64,000 nucleotides of DNA, taken from contig NC_030859.1 in NCBI RefSeq assembly GCF_000208745.1, positions 8,921,679 to 8,985,678 on the forward strand. Reading direction: 5' to 3'. Both the position numbers and the translations under genes were made by a program. Numbering within the stretch: position 1 is the first letter of the stretch; every line of letters starts with the position of its first letter. The notes beneath the pieces were generated by a model. The model did no database searches. It had not been told where the DNA came from and saw only the letters and a list, made by a program, of their open reading frames with translations. This DNA is from Theobroma cacao (lineage: Eukaryota > Streptophyta > Magnoliopsida > Malvales > Malvaceae). Positions 35,965 through 48,124 of the stretch are shown here, one piece after another.

Positions 35965-38784
35965 TGTCACATCCCATTCCTTAGAGGGATTGTGCGGAAC
36001 GTGGACCCAATCAACTATAGCTCGTTAAGCCCTAACAAGCCTTCTAACTTCAGTCAATCATCAATCACATAAAGCATAGATAAATGTAAACATAAGCATC
36101 CATGCATAGGCATAAGTACACGATTATGGACTTCTCAACATAAAAAGGTGTATACGCATCTCATGCAAAATGTATGTAGTTAGTACAATTAACATAAAAT
36201 CTATAAAGGCACCCTAGGTGCTCATAAAGGCTCGCAGGCCACCATTCTCAATATTTACATAATCTCGTCAAATAACTTGCCATTCCAAGGCTTAACTTTT
36301 GAGTATCAACAAGTATACAAAAAAACTAAAATATAAAGATTGACTCATCAGCAGAACATGACCTGACTCGCTAGGCATCAAGTAACTACTAGACACCAAC
36401 CAATGAGAGATGAATGGATCACAACCCCATGACATTGGCTACTAGCAAGGGAGTACTATCATTGATCTACAATAAAAATAAATAGGGAATATAACATGTT
36501 AGTCACAAAGACTCCGTAAGTGGATATAGGAAGGGGACAAGCCAGAGGATAAAAGTATTTCATACAATTAAAATATTGAACATGTATGAGTCATAAATTT
36601 ATCCTCATTCTATAATGATCATGAAACATAGCAGATAACATCATTCATGCAGTATTTCATGAAACACAACTTTGTATAAACCTTTGGAAATCATTTACTT
36701 TTGAAATTATCATCAAATTCACTCAAATAACCTTTTCTACAATGAATCTATCGATATTCTCGAATGTATTGATACCTTTTAAAAATCTATCTATACTTTA
36801 GTGAAATGTATCGATACATTTCATATAGAAAGTCTCATAAAGCAATTTTTTTTAGAATGTATCGATATCTACTCCATATGTATCGATACTTTGAACTCAG
36901 AACCCAAATTTCTAGGGAATAATTCTCTATTTCTATTTACTGTAAGTCTTTTTACATATTGAGACTAATTATAAGGTGAATTTCTATCTAACCAAGCCTA
37001 CATTAGTGCCATGGTAGATATACATCATAATTGATACTCAATTAACATATCATACAAACATTCCTAACAACGTTACAAGATTGTCAACCATAAATCATTA
37101 ATTCAAACATTGTGATGGTTTGACCCTCATTAACCTTGGGCTAGCAATGTTTGACCAATTGCATCTTGGGTTGGCAATGTACAATCCCCATTACACCTAG
37201 GGCATTTATGATGTATCATGGGAGTAGAGTCGTCAATACACCCTGAGAGTAAAATTATGCCTCACTCCAATCAAGTACTCATACTCATATCACTTAGTAT
37301 GTGGAAAATACCTCACATACTAGCATATAACATCAATCTTACATGCTTAATCACCTTATGTAGTAAATGAAATCTACATCGTACATACATTTTCATGGCA
37401 TTCATCATGCATACTTAATCATCTTATATGGTATATGGAATTATATCATATACACAATCTCATGGCATTTATTATGCTCACCTAATCACCTCATATGGTA
37501 TATGGAATGTACATCACATAAACAATCTTATGGCATTTATCATACCACACATGCACATTATAGCATTTATAAATAAGCATACAATTTCTCATACCCACAC
37601 TATTCTGAAGACCATTGTAATCGAGTGAACTTCAAACATCAGGTGCTTGTCCCCCTTTGTTGAAAACTAGTGCATAGTAGAAAATTTTCTTACATAGTAG
37701 ATTCGTAAATAGTTTGAAAATCATTGTGTTAATCATATCATAATTAATAACAATTTATTTTCTTAGAAAACAATTTTCATTTCTAAAACTCAAATCCTTT
37801 GATAAACCATTTTAGAGATATCATTTCAACATGCATAAATAATCATTTCTATAGAAATCATGCTAACTTTACATATCAAAATAGTTTGAAAGTGGTGTAT
37901 GCACTCACCTTGATCGAAGACCCAATCACAACCTTTCTTTAATGATTTCCTTAGAGTATTCAAACATTCCTATCACACAATAATCATAGAAATCAATTTC
38001 TAGATTAACAACCTTAAAATAATCATCCTAAAAACTTTTGAAAGTTATTCGCTTTTGACAAAGTCCACTTTCTCTCACTAAACCCATTCCAAAATCAATA
38101 AATCTTCTACTCTTATCTTAAATGAGCTTAGATAACTTGAAAATCCACAAAACCTTTAATTTTAATCCTCTAACAGAATTATCGAAGTAAGAAACAAAAT
38201 TTCCAGAACTAAAAGACAAGCTTTTAAGGTTTTTGAAGCTTAAAAATGTCATTTTTATCGTTAAATCTCAAAACCAAGCTTAGAATCATCAAAAGAAATG
38301 ATTTTTGCTCAAAAATGAATTGAGAGAGTTTTAGGAGAAGTTTACCTTTCAAAAATGCAGCTTAGGATTGTAAAAGCTTGAGAAATGTGAAATATTTATA
38401 TTTTTAAAGGCGAAAAGACCATTTCAACACTTTTATTTTTATGAAAACGGTGTAATGTATTGATACATCAGGCAACTGTATTGATACATTTGGCTATGTA
38501 TCGATAGATGTTTATAAAATTCCAAATCTATTAATACATCTTTACATGTATTGATAGATGAGGTTCATGTATCGATACGTTTGCTCAAGTATGTACACAT
38601 ACACTTTGACACTTGTCCAATTTGACCCCTTTTTAACATTCAACCTTTCCAAACATCATAATCTTTGAAAAATTGAATTTTTCTAAGTATAAAACTAAAT
38701 TTTCCTGTGTTCAAAATACAAATTTAACTTGTTCATCTATGGACTTTCTAATTTAGCAATCCTACATTAGGGTGGGGTTTCATA
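35965..38784 (-). repeat. 5' LTR of the second Ty3 element (2.8 kb)
   Basis: In minus sense it begins TATGAAACCCCACCC (38784) and ends GGGATGTGACA (35965), next to the primer-binding site. It is 2820 bp long, and its right half is repeated at 32282-33743. It contains clusters of palindromic tatcgata-type words (36745-36890, 38455-38585) and short 'ctcatatggtatatggaat' tandem-like units (37340-37560). Open frames at 37367-37628 fall in those units and are not genes. Confidence 0.8.
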
Positions 38785-41470
38785 GTACCTTATGAGCATT
38801 GCCTTTGGTGGGGCAGAAATACCATTGATTTTCATGTTTATGTGGGCAGTTAATTGTTGTACTGTTATTGATGAGTGAATTGTCTTAATATGGTATGCTG
38901 AGGCTTAAATGATGTAATTAAAGAACCAAGGAGTGCAAATGGTTTCCAACAATGTAAGTGCTGAAATGGGAATATAATTAAAGATTATATAAATCTTGAT
39001 TTATTCTAAAGGGATGGCTTGGATATCTTTGAGTTATAAAATATGTGCAGAAAAGCCTACATATTGAAATAAAGTATCGAGACAAGCAAGGTAAGTCTCA
39101 AGACCTCTTAGGCAATTTGGTCATTTATGCTTCTAGTTTCTCAAAGCATCGAGACTTGAGCAAGATGTCTCGATACTCTTGTCCTGTTCTTATGTGAGCT
39201 ATTTAGTATTTGTTGGTAAGTTAAAAGCTTGGCAAGATGACAAAGCTTATGATTAATGACAAAGTATGATTTTTAAGGTAAAAATGTGTATTTTGGTGGG
39301 TGGGACCCATTTGCATCACAGATTTGCATAGGAAAAATAAGCAAGGTTTCTAGTAAATGTGCATTGTTTATAAACTTTTTCTTGGCTATTGCTTGCTCCC
39401 CTCTTTATCCCTCATTGAGTAATTATACTCACCGTTTTAAAAATTCATGTTTAGTAGATTTGGAGCTAACAAGATGATACACACTTGAGGGATCTACGTA
39501 TTCATTTTGGTAGGTTCAAGATCAAGGCATTCAATAGTATCTTTCGCACCCGAGCCACTCCTCTAGTAGTCAATCAATGGTTTTTTTAATTGATTGGTCA
39601 TTGGACCTTATTGTGTATATAAGTACATATTATGAACAAGTTTAGAAATGCCTAATGTAGGGTAGTATGGCCATGGGTTGGTAGACTTAAATATGATTAT
39701 ATAATGCCAAGTACAAGTAGCGACGAATTATTTTGCGCAGGGTTGTGCTTTATGTTTATATAAAATTTATGCGATTAAATGAGTTGCATAATAAATTATA
39801 GATTGAGTGGCCCCGGATGAGGTATGCTCAAATAATGGTATTGAGGCTTGCATGGACTTAGTCGACTATGTCCATTGAGTCCTCATGCCGATCACTACCT
39901 TGGATAGGGTTGTGAAAGATGGTATTCAAAAAATCAAGAGAGTTAAGGAGAACTTTTTTTAAAAAAGGGAATTGATTAGGGGAAATGGGAGGAATTAGTA
40001 AACAGACATTAAGGTAATTTTATTAATCAACTAAACATATATTTATTTAATTTAAAAAGTAAGGGTCGGTTGTTTGATTGATTTGGGTAAGAAAATTCCC
40101 ACCTTAATAATTGATTGAGCAACTTGAAAATGTTGAAGTGCAAAACAAAGAGGGACCTAAACACCGACAGACCCATTGAAGCCAAATGTAGTTAGCTTCA
40201 ATCAATCAGTCGATTATAACCAACTTATTATTATCCCTTGACCTTTCTTAATTCCTTTCTATCTTTCTACTATTTATTATCAAAAATAAAAAAGTTTTTG
40301 AAAAAAAATCACCACATAGTGAGTGAATACTCATCATTGCCTCTTCAAAGGTTTATTAAGAAAATGCCGCACATTTTGTAATTTTGAGAAAAGGAAATGC
40401 CCTATGTATAAAAAAGAAAATAAATCTTTGAAGAGGCAATAGTTAAGGACTTGAAGTCTTTTAAATCCTAAAAACTTGATTTACAAATTCTTAATAACAT
40501 CCTTTTTAAATAAAAAAAATACTTATTTTCTATAAATTATGTTTATTTGCCATCAATTGCTTTATTTTATTCTTTCTTATATACGAAAAAGTAATAAGAA
40601 AGCAAGAATCATTGATCAATATATAATATTAAAATTATTAACCAGTAGGGACAACTCTCAATTAAAAGGATACTTTTTAATTGATTGCTATGTGTTATTA
40701 TGCTTTTAGTATAGAAAGAAAAAAAGGAAAAGAAAGGAGAAAAAGAAATATATTTAAGAGCATAGTTTTTAAATTGAGATATATATCGTGTATTGAAATC
40801 TTAATTTTTAGTTATTGAATATCGTATTTCATCATAAAATATAATAAAATATTTTAAAATTAATTATAAGTAACATGTATACATAAAAATAAAGAAAAAT
40901 TTTCAAAAAAATATATTTATTAATAATTTTGAGAATTATATGATATAAATTGAAAATATAAATGGTTTTTGACTTAAACTCTCAACATGTTCCTTAATAA
41001 TATATATATTTTAAATAAGATATGAATTTTATGTTAATTTATTAATTCAAAATTAAAGAAACATTTAACATGTTGAAGTTAAAAGCTGAATATGATTTTT
41101 TTAGTATCCTTTTATCTAAAATCTAAATCTGAATGATTAAAACCAATAAAAAATAGTTTATCATGTTTCAACCAATAGATAAATAAATAAATAAAATGAG
41201 TTTTTGTAATTGAATTAAATAAAGCTTAAATATGTGTTGTATCGTATTGTACATGTATCATGCAAGCCACGTTTAATTCATATCATTTTTCATTTGTACT
41301 ATAATGTATGATATGATAAATTGATAATTGTATTTAAGAACAATAAACATAATAGAAATGTATTGCAGGATTTAGTACTAATTCATTGTTACAACAAAAA
41401 ATTCTAAGTTAAATATGAATCTTGTCAATTCTTTTATTTTTATTCAATTATAGATTTTGGTTTTAACTTT
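38785..41470. other. Gene-free, repeat-derived region
   Basis: No host gene is seen in 2.7 kb. 39070-39180 has repeated cgagac/gtctcgata words of retrotransposon type, and 39810-39900 looks like LTR text. The stretch from 40480 to 41460 is highly AT-rich. A clear hairpin-forming inverted repeat at 40335-40440 is listed separately. Confidence 0.4.
40335..40440. repeat. 22-bp inverted repeat with 62-base loop
   Basis: The left arm attgcctcttcaaaggttta (continuing tt, 40335-40356) and the right arm aataaatctttgaagaggca (continuing at, 40419-40440) are reverse complements at 21 of 22 positions. A transcript would form a stable hairpin. It could be a tiny TIR element or a foldback relic. Confidence 0.7.
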
Positions 41471-41478
41471 TTTACTAG

Positions 41479-42155
41479 TTACCTTACCTTCTTTGCCTCA
41501 TTTCTCACATTCTCATGTTTCAGGATCATCTCATATGTAAGTAAAGATCTAACAAGTTCATCTAATTTAAGAGTATTTAAGTTCCTTGCTTCTTCAATAG
41601 CAATTTTTGGTCTCCAAGACTTAGGTAGAATATAAAGCAATTTAGTCACTAGTTTAACATTTGGAAAGTGTTTCACTAGTCATTTCAATCCACCAACTAT
41701 ATTTGTAAACCTATCATACCTTTGATTTATAGATTTTCATTTCTTATCCTAAAACCCATAGTCTAATGTAAGCAAACTTATTTTCTCGACTTGATTAGTT
41801 CCTTCATGGGTGGTCTCTAAAGTATCCCATATTTTTTGTGCACTTTCACACATTGACACTTTGTTAAATTCATTTACACCTAGAGCATAATAAAGATTAT
41901 TTACAACTTTGGCATTGACTTGTATCTGTTTTTATCTTTTTCATCCCACTTTCTTTTAGTCATAGCCACTCTATTTCCTAGTACTTCCTTATAAGGAACA
42001 TAAAGAACTTCTAAAATGATATTCCAAACATCAAGATCATGTGCTTGTATGAACATTTCCATTCTTTTCATCCAACAAGGGTAATTTTCACCGACAAAGA
42101 AAGGAAGTCTTACTATTGATTGTCCTTCGCCAAAAACGATTGCAATAGTTTCCAT
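41479..42155 (-). pseudogene. Copia gag remnant
   Basis: The minus frame 42155-41901 starts METIAIVFGEGQSIVRLPFF, then GENYPCWMKRMEMFIQAHDL and W..DEKDKNRYK, the N-terminus of a plant Copia gag (DUF4219/UBN2 type). The second piece, 41676-41479 (MKHFPNVKLVTKLLYILPKS, then DELVRSLLTYEM), is the downstream UBN2 part in another frame. The rest of the polyprotein is missing. Confidence 0.8.
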
Positions 42156-42220
42156 TTTGCTTATTTGAGCTTCAATTTAGGATCACTCAAGGTTGTTAGA
42201 CCTACAAAAGTTAAATCCTA

Positions 42221-42234
42221 GCTTTGATACTAAT
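42221..42234 (-). other. Copia primer-binding site
   Basis: The minus strand reads ATTAGTATCAAAGC next to the LTR end ...TGCACTAACA, a slightly mutated version of the TTGGTATCAGAGC primer-binding site. It lies between the LTR and the gag start. Confidence 0.65.
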
Positions 42235-42829
42235 TGTTAGTGCAATAAGCTCAAGTAATGGATGTTAATGTAGAAGTCTTAATAAACAATATATCAAGAT
42301 GTAGTGACTTGATATATTAAAATTTCTTTGAAAATTTAAGTATAAAGATCAAAACTTTTTCACTCAAAAATGTTTTCTAGCTTCAAAAACAATTCTCAAC
42401 AACAAATCACTTAAGCACAAAAACAATATATCAAGATAAATATTTTTCTTAAGTTAAATACCAATTATGTGAGGTAAAATTTTTTTTTTCTAGGTGTAAA
42501 ACAATAAATCAATATAAATCTATTTTACTAAGGCAAGAATAAACAATAAATAATAATGCAAAAAATTAAAGAGAGACACAAGAAATTTATAGTGGTTCGG
42601 CTTTTTCCATGCCTACATCCACTCCTTTGGTAACCAAGGAATTTCAATCCACTAACAAAGATTCTTGCTTTTGAACGGGAAGCAATTACCCTTACACAAT
42701 TCACAAAGGGATTTTGCATTTTAACGGTAAGCGATAACCCTTACACAATCCATAAAGATTCTTGCATTTTACCTAGTTCAAATGGTAACCCTTACATAAT
42801 CCACAAAGAGATTCTTACTTTTTAATGGA
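42235..42829 (-). repeat. 5' LTR region of the Copia remnant
   Basis: Plus-strand text starts TGTTAGTGCAATAAGC after the primer-binding site and continues to the junction with Athila protease at about 42830. It contains the phrase gtggttcggctttttccatg and three roughly 60-bp imperfect repeats (about 42655-42825, each with 'acccttacacaatccacaaag'). The outer LTR boundary seems truncated at the junction. Confidence 0.6.
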
Positions 42830-42831
42830 CA

Positions 42832-45742
42832 TAATATTGAAAAAAAGACGATTAGGTGAGATCGAGACAATGGCACTCACTAAAGAGTGCAGAGCGATCA
42901 TGCAAAACAAGCTTTCATCAAAACTTAAGGATCCTAGCAGTTTTACAATTTCATGCACCATTGGTGCATTGTAATTTGCCAAAGCTTTGAGTGATTTTGG
43001 AGCTAGTATCAACCTGATGCCATTGTCTATTTATAAAAAATTGGGTTTAGGGGAGATTAAGCCCACCACAATGACTTTATAACTGGCAGACCGTACCATC
43101 AGATATCCAAGAGGCATTGTCGAAGATGTGCCAATGAAAGTTGACAAGTTTATCTTTCTAGCAAATTTCATTGTACTTAATATGAAAGAAGATAGAGAGA
43201 TTCCAGTAATCCTAGGGAGACTTTTCTAACATACTACTAGAGCACTCATAGATGTAGAGAAAGGAGAGCTTACCTTGAAAGTCATAGAACAAGAGGTAAC
43301 CTTTAATATTTTTAAAGTTTTAAAATTTGCTAATGATCATGATGAGTGTTATGTAATGAATATAGTTAATAGAGTGAGAAGAAAAATGTTTAAGGAAAGT
43401 CATCCTATTAACCCACTGAAACTTCGTTAGTAGCTAATTCAGAGACAAATGACAAAGATTTTATTGGATGCTCTTTTCTACGTCATGAGGACACAGTATG
43501 AGATGTTCGATGCATCATCTTCATCTACACCAACAAAGCCATCCATAGAAGAACCTCTAAATTTGGAACTTAAACCTCTACCTAATCACTTGAGAGTTGC
43601 ATAACTCGATAACTCATTTACATTTCCTGTTATTGTTTCATCTAGTCTTACTAATGTGCAGGAAAATAAGCTATTGAGAGTTTTATGAGAACACACAAAG
43701 ACATTGGGATAGATGATTGCAAACATAAAGGGGATTAGTCCATCGATATGTATGCATAAGATCCTATTGGGGGAGGACCATAAAGCCACCATAGAGCATC
43801 AGTGAAGACTCAACCTAACCATGAGAGAAGTGCTAAAAAAAGAGATCATCAAATGGTTAGATGCTGATATTATTTATCCCATATCGGATAGTGCGTGGGT
43901 AAGTTCAATGCAATGTGTACCAAAGAAAGGCGAGATGACAGTGGTAGCTAATGATAATAATGAGTTCATCTCTGTGAGAATTGTAACTAGTTGGAGGATA
44001 TGCATGGATTATCGAAAGCTTAACAAGGCCACGAGGAAAGATCACATTCCATTACAATTTATTGATAAGAAGTTAGATGGGCTAGTAAGGAAGGAATTCT
44101 ATTGTTTCCTAAATGGATATTCAAAATAAAACTAGATAAAGGTAGCCTTGGAAAATCAAAATAAGCTGACATTTACTTGCTCTTATGGCACTTTTTCTTT
44201 TAGGAGGATGCCATTTGGACTTTGTAATGCTCCAACCACTTTCCAACAATGCATAATGGCTATATTTTTTGATATGGTGGAGTAATCACTTGAGGTATTT
44301 ATGGACAACTTCTCTATTTTTAGTAATAATTTTGATTATTGTTTTTTGAATTTTGATAGTGTTTTGAGATGATGTGAAAAGACAAATCTAGTGTTAAATT
44401 AGGAGAAGTGCCATTTCATGTGACAAGAAGGCATAATTATCAACCATAAAGTTTCAAGCAAAGGATTGGAGATGGATAAAGAAGATATAGAAATAATCGA
44501 GAAACTCCCACCACCAAATTCGGTAAGAGGTATTAGAAGTTTCCTTGGACATGTTAGATTCATTAAGGATATTTTCAAAATCTCTAAACTTGTGTAACTT
44601 GTTGGAAAAGGATGTTCCCTTTAAGTTTGACGATGCATGTCATGCTACATTTGTAGAATTGAAAAAGGGGTTGATATTTGCACCGGTTATTATAGTTCTT
44701 GATTGGTCACTTCCATTTGAGCTTATGTGTGATGCTAGCTACTATGTTGTAGGTACAATGCTAAGACAAAGAAAAGATAAAATTGTTCATTCTATATATT
44801 ATGCTAGCAAGACCTTGATAGAAACTCAAATGCACCACACAACCACTAAAAAAGAACTATTAGTTGTTGTGTATACATTTGATAAATTTTATTCTTACTT
44901 GATTGCCGCAAAAATGGTTGAAAGCTTCAACATTGCCTATGAATGATGTAAAGGTTGTCTTGAAATTTTTAGAAAAGAATATTTTCACAAGATTCGACAC
45001 ACCAAGAGAGATAATAATCAAGAAGGCAGCCACTTCTATAATAAATTCTTCACAGCCTTACTTGCAAAGTATGGAGTGTCTCAGAATGTGGCAACTGCAT
45101 ATCATCCTTAAATAAGAGGACAAGCTAAAGCATTTAATTAGGAAATCAAGCGAAACTTAGAAAAGGTCGTAGCTCCATCAAGGAAAAATTAAGCCTAGAG
45201 ACTTGACGATGCCCTATGGGCATATAAGACAACATACAAAAATCCTATCAGTATGTCTCTTTACCATATAGTTTTTGGAAAAGCATGTCACTTGCTAGTT
45301 GAATTCGAGCATAGTGCCTTTTGGCCGATTAAAAGGTTAAACTTCGATTTAGAAGCTACTAGTGAGAAGCGTTTACTTTAATTAAATGAGATAGATGAGA
45401 TAAGATTAGATGCTTATGAAAATGCCAAGATTTATAAAGAAAAGACAAAAAGATGGCATGATAAAAAGGTTATTGAGCATCATTTTAAGCTAGGACAACA
45501 TGTATTGTTGTTCAATTCTCATTTGAAGCTATTTCTCGAAAAGTTAAAGTCAAGATGATCAAGATCATTTCTTATTTTAAGAGTGTTTCCATATGGTGCT
45601 GTGAACTTGTCGATGGCACAACCAATGAAAAGTTTCAGGTAAATGGGCAACGACTAAAGCATTATTGGGGAGTGACATCGATCGTCAATATTCCTCTATC
45701 AGTCTTTCCAACTCCATTTAATCTAAAAAGAGAGTTTAGCTA
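42832..45742 (+). pseudogene. Athila-like Ty3 pol (protease-RT-RNase H-integrase)
   Basis: Order along the plus strand: protease (42870-43330, LSDFGASINLMPLS, then PVILGRLF), reverse transcriptase (43821-44330, MREVLKKEIIKWLDADIIYP, WRICMDYRKLN, then FRRMPFGLCNAP). RNase H follows (44680-44900, FELMCDASYYVVGTMLRQ). Last is the integrase C-terminal part (44940-45700, [45 protein letters not shown]). Many stops and frameshifts are present. The RT catalytic box is FMDN (44298-44309) instead of FMDD. Text jumps from RNase H straight into mid-integrase near 44910, so the zinc-binding domain and first catalytic Asp are deleted. It is an inactive copy of the Athila lineage. Confidence 0.88.
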
Positions 45743-46543
45743 AAGACGATAAAGAATGCAGTACTTATTCAAATTTTTAGTGGACTCTTATTTTTAGTTT
45801 TTGTTGTATTTTAATTATTGTTTATTAATTTTATTATCTTTTTCGTGTTTTTGCAAGTTTTTTTATGACTTTTTCTTAGTATTCAAAAAATATATAGCCA
45901 ACACTGCGACACCAGCCATGGGAAGCTGCGGCACTAGAGTAGCACTTGGGTTCCATAGTGGAACCCGAGGCTGAAGCATTACGGCGATATCCAAAGAATG
46001 CTGTAGCACTTCACTCTTAAAAAAAGTAAAAGGCCAAAGGCCCGAAGCAGTGCTGCGACATAATATTGGGCCCATGACCTTATAAAAACCCCTCTTTGGT
46101 CCATTTTTTAACTGTAGCATCAGATTTTTCAACCATTCTCCCCCACTTTGCAAAACTTCAACCCCTTCAACACCTACCCAATTCAAAACATCTTCAAAAC
46201 ATCCATTTCTTTGAATTATAACTCAAGTTTAGAGGATTTTAAAGTATTTGTTCTTCTTCAAAGTCCGTGAAGTGTAGAAAAATTTTGGTAAGTGCTCTAG
46301 TTCTTTGAATAAATTTTCTTATGGATGAAATTCTGTTTTAAAGATGAGTTATTGCTTAATATTGATGGGCATGTGCTAAATTTGATAATGTGGTATGTGG
46401 GTTTCATGAATTTTTAAGTTTTGTAGCTTTATTTGGAATTTTGAAAAGTGGGTGTTATGAATAACTCTAATTTTACGCACTTAGAATATAATTATGATAT
46501 TATGGTAATATTAACGTTATTCAAATTGTTGTGGTGTTGAGTC
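45743..46543 (+). other. Athila post-pol spacer
   Basis: An 800-bp non-coding stretch after the integrase end, comparable to the long spacer that Athila elements have between pol and the late ORF. It contains a GC-richer patch (45895-46080, 'gctgcggcactag', 'gaagcattacggcg'). It is broken at 46544 by the LTR insertion. The rest of the element resumes near 58850. Confidence 0.5.
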
Positions 46544-48023
46544 TATAATGACTCGTTCCTAGATCTCTATCGGCGTTTGAGTCTTGTGAGAGAACCCACC
46601 AAGTCCCAAACAAGCCTTAATTGAAACTTTTGTTAATACCTTATATTCATTCCACCGATCTATGTAATTGCTTTGAGCTGTATAACTCTTTGTAACATGA
46701 TTTAAACAAAAGTCGTTATAAATCGACTTAACTTTTATTCCACATAATTGTAAAAAAAATACATCAAGGTTTATAATCTCCAAATGTACATTTGCATTAA
46801 CACTAGTGTCTATTCACAAACAAAAAATGCTATGAAAGACTAGACCTCTAGCAGTGGAGCGACTCAAAACAAAGTGTTATGAGATGCCTTTACCTATCCA
46901 CAGTGGACAATATGTGCCGATGAATACATGTTAGGCTGATCAAGATATGCAAAAGGGGAGATAAGGGGGGTGAGTCTCACAGACTTAGTGATCATCGGCT
47001 CTGTGAGTAGGGTGTAGATGGGAAACAAGCTTAGAGCAAATAATTTGAAGGATAAAACTAGAGTATAAAATGATATCCTTATAAAAGCAAATAACAATTA
47101 AGGTATTTGTGCCTTGCAAAAATAATGTCATGAAAATCATTGTGTAATACTTTCCTTGGCAAACAATGCCAAAATCAAAGCATAGCAGAATAGATTTCAA
47201 TCGTCGAAATCATTTATTTCCATCATAAATACAATGGCTGTATAAAAACACGCACGCTTCCAAATTGTGTGGCATGTAAAAATAACCAAGTACATCCACA
47301 TACATCAATTCATGATCAACATATAAAGCACTGAAAGCTTTCAATTAAAAAAAAAAGTTACGAGAAAACAATATCTCTCCACCATAGAAAGAGTACGAGT
47401 CTAAAAACTTTCAAGGCTTTCAAGTAGGTAATTATAGATAATCAACCTGTGGACCCTCTTCCATGTAATAACAATCTGGGAAGCCCCCCTCTACCGGATT
47501 CCCAAAGCCATGGTAGTCTCGATGATGTTGGCCGACATCGGAGAAATCATGTGGTTGCAACCACGTGTATCAACTCATGACCTAGTCATGTATACAACCC
47601 ATGGCCTTCCCACGTATAATCACAAACCGTGGCCTAGCCACGTCTAACAGCCTATCGGTAACCCAAAAGGTTCTCTGCTAGAGCTCACTTGTGCACAAAG
47701 GTCACACTATCCTGATGTGACATTCGACCTACTCTTAAAGCTCTCGATTTGTCAAAACAGTTTTTAAAACCAAATCAAGGTTTTCAAGAGTTTTTTCTTA
47801 AATCATTTGAAACAAAGGTTCGGTAACCTTTCAAAATTGTTTTTCCCATTAAAATGTATGGTGTAAACATTTGCATAAAGTTCGGACTAAAACCGACTCT
47901 CAAGAATTTGCATTTAAACCATTTATCAAGTGCATTTAACTTTGCACGTCACATAAAGATACAAGGCACGATTTTGATGCAAAACATTACAAAAAGGCTT
48001 GTTTCCCAGTTTCTAAAACACCT

Positions 48024-48069
<46 letters not shown>

Positions 48070-48070
48070 N

Positions 48071-48124
<54 letters not shown>

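Noticed and set aside
37367..37628. Overlapping frames with repeated YGIW/HGIYY words
   Set aside because: They translate short tandem-like units of a 2.8-kb LTR and have no gene features.
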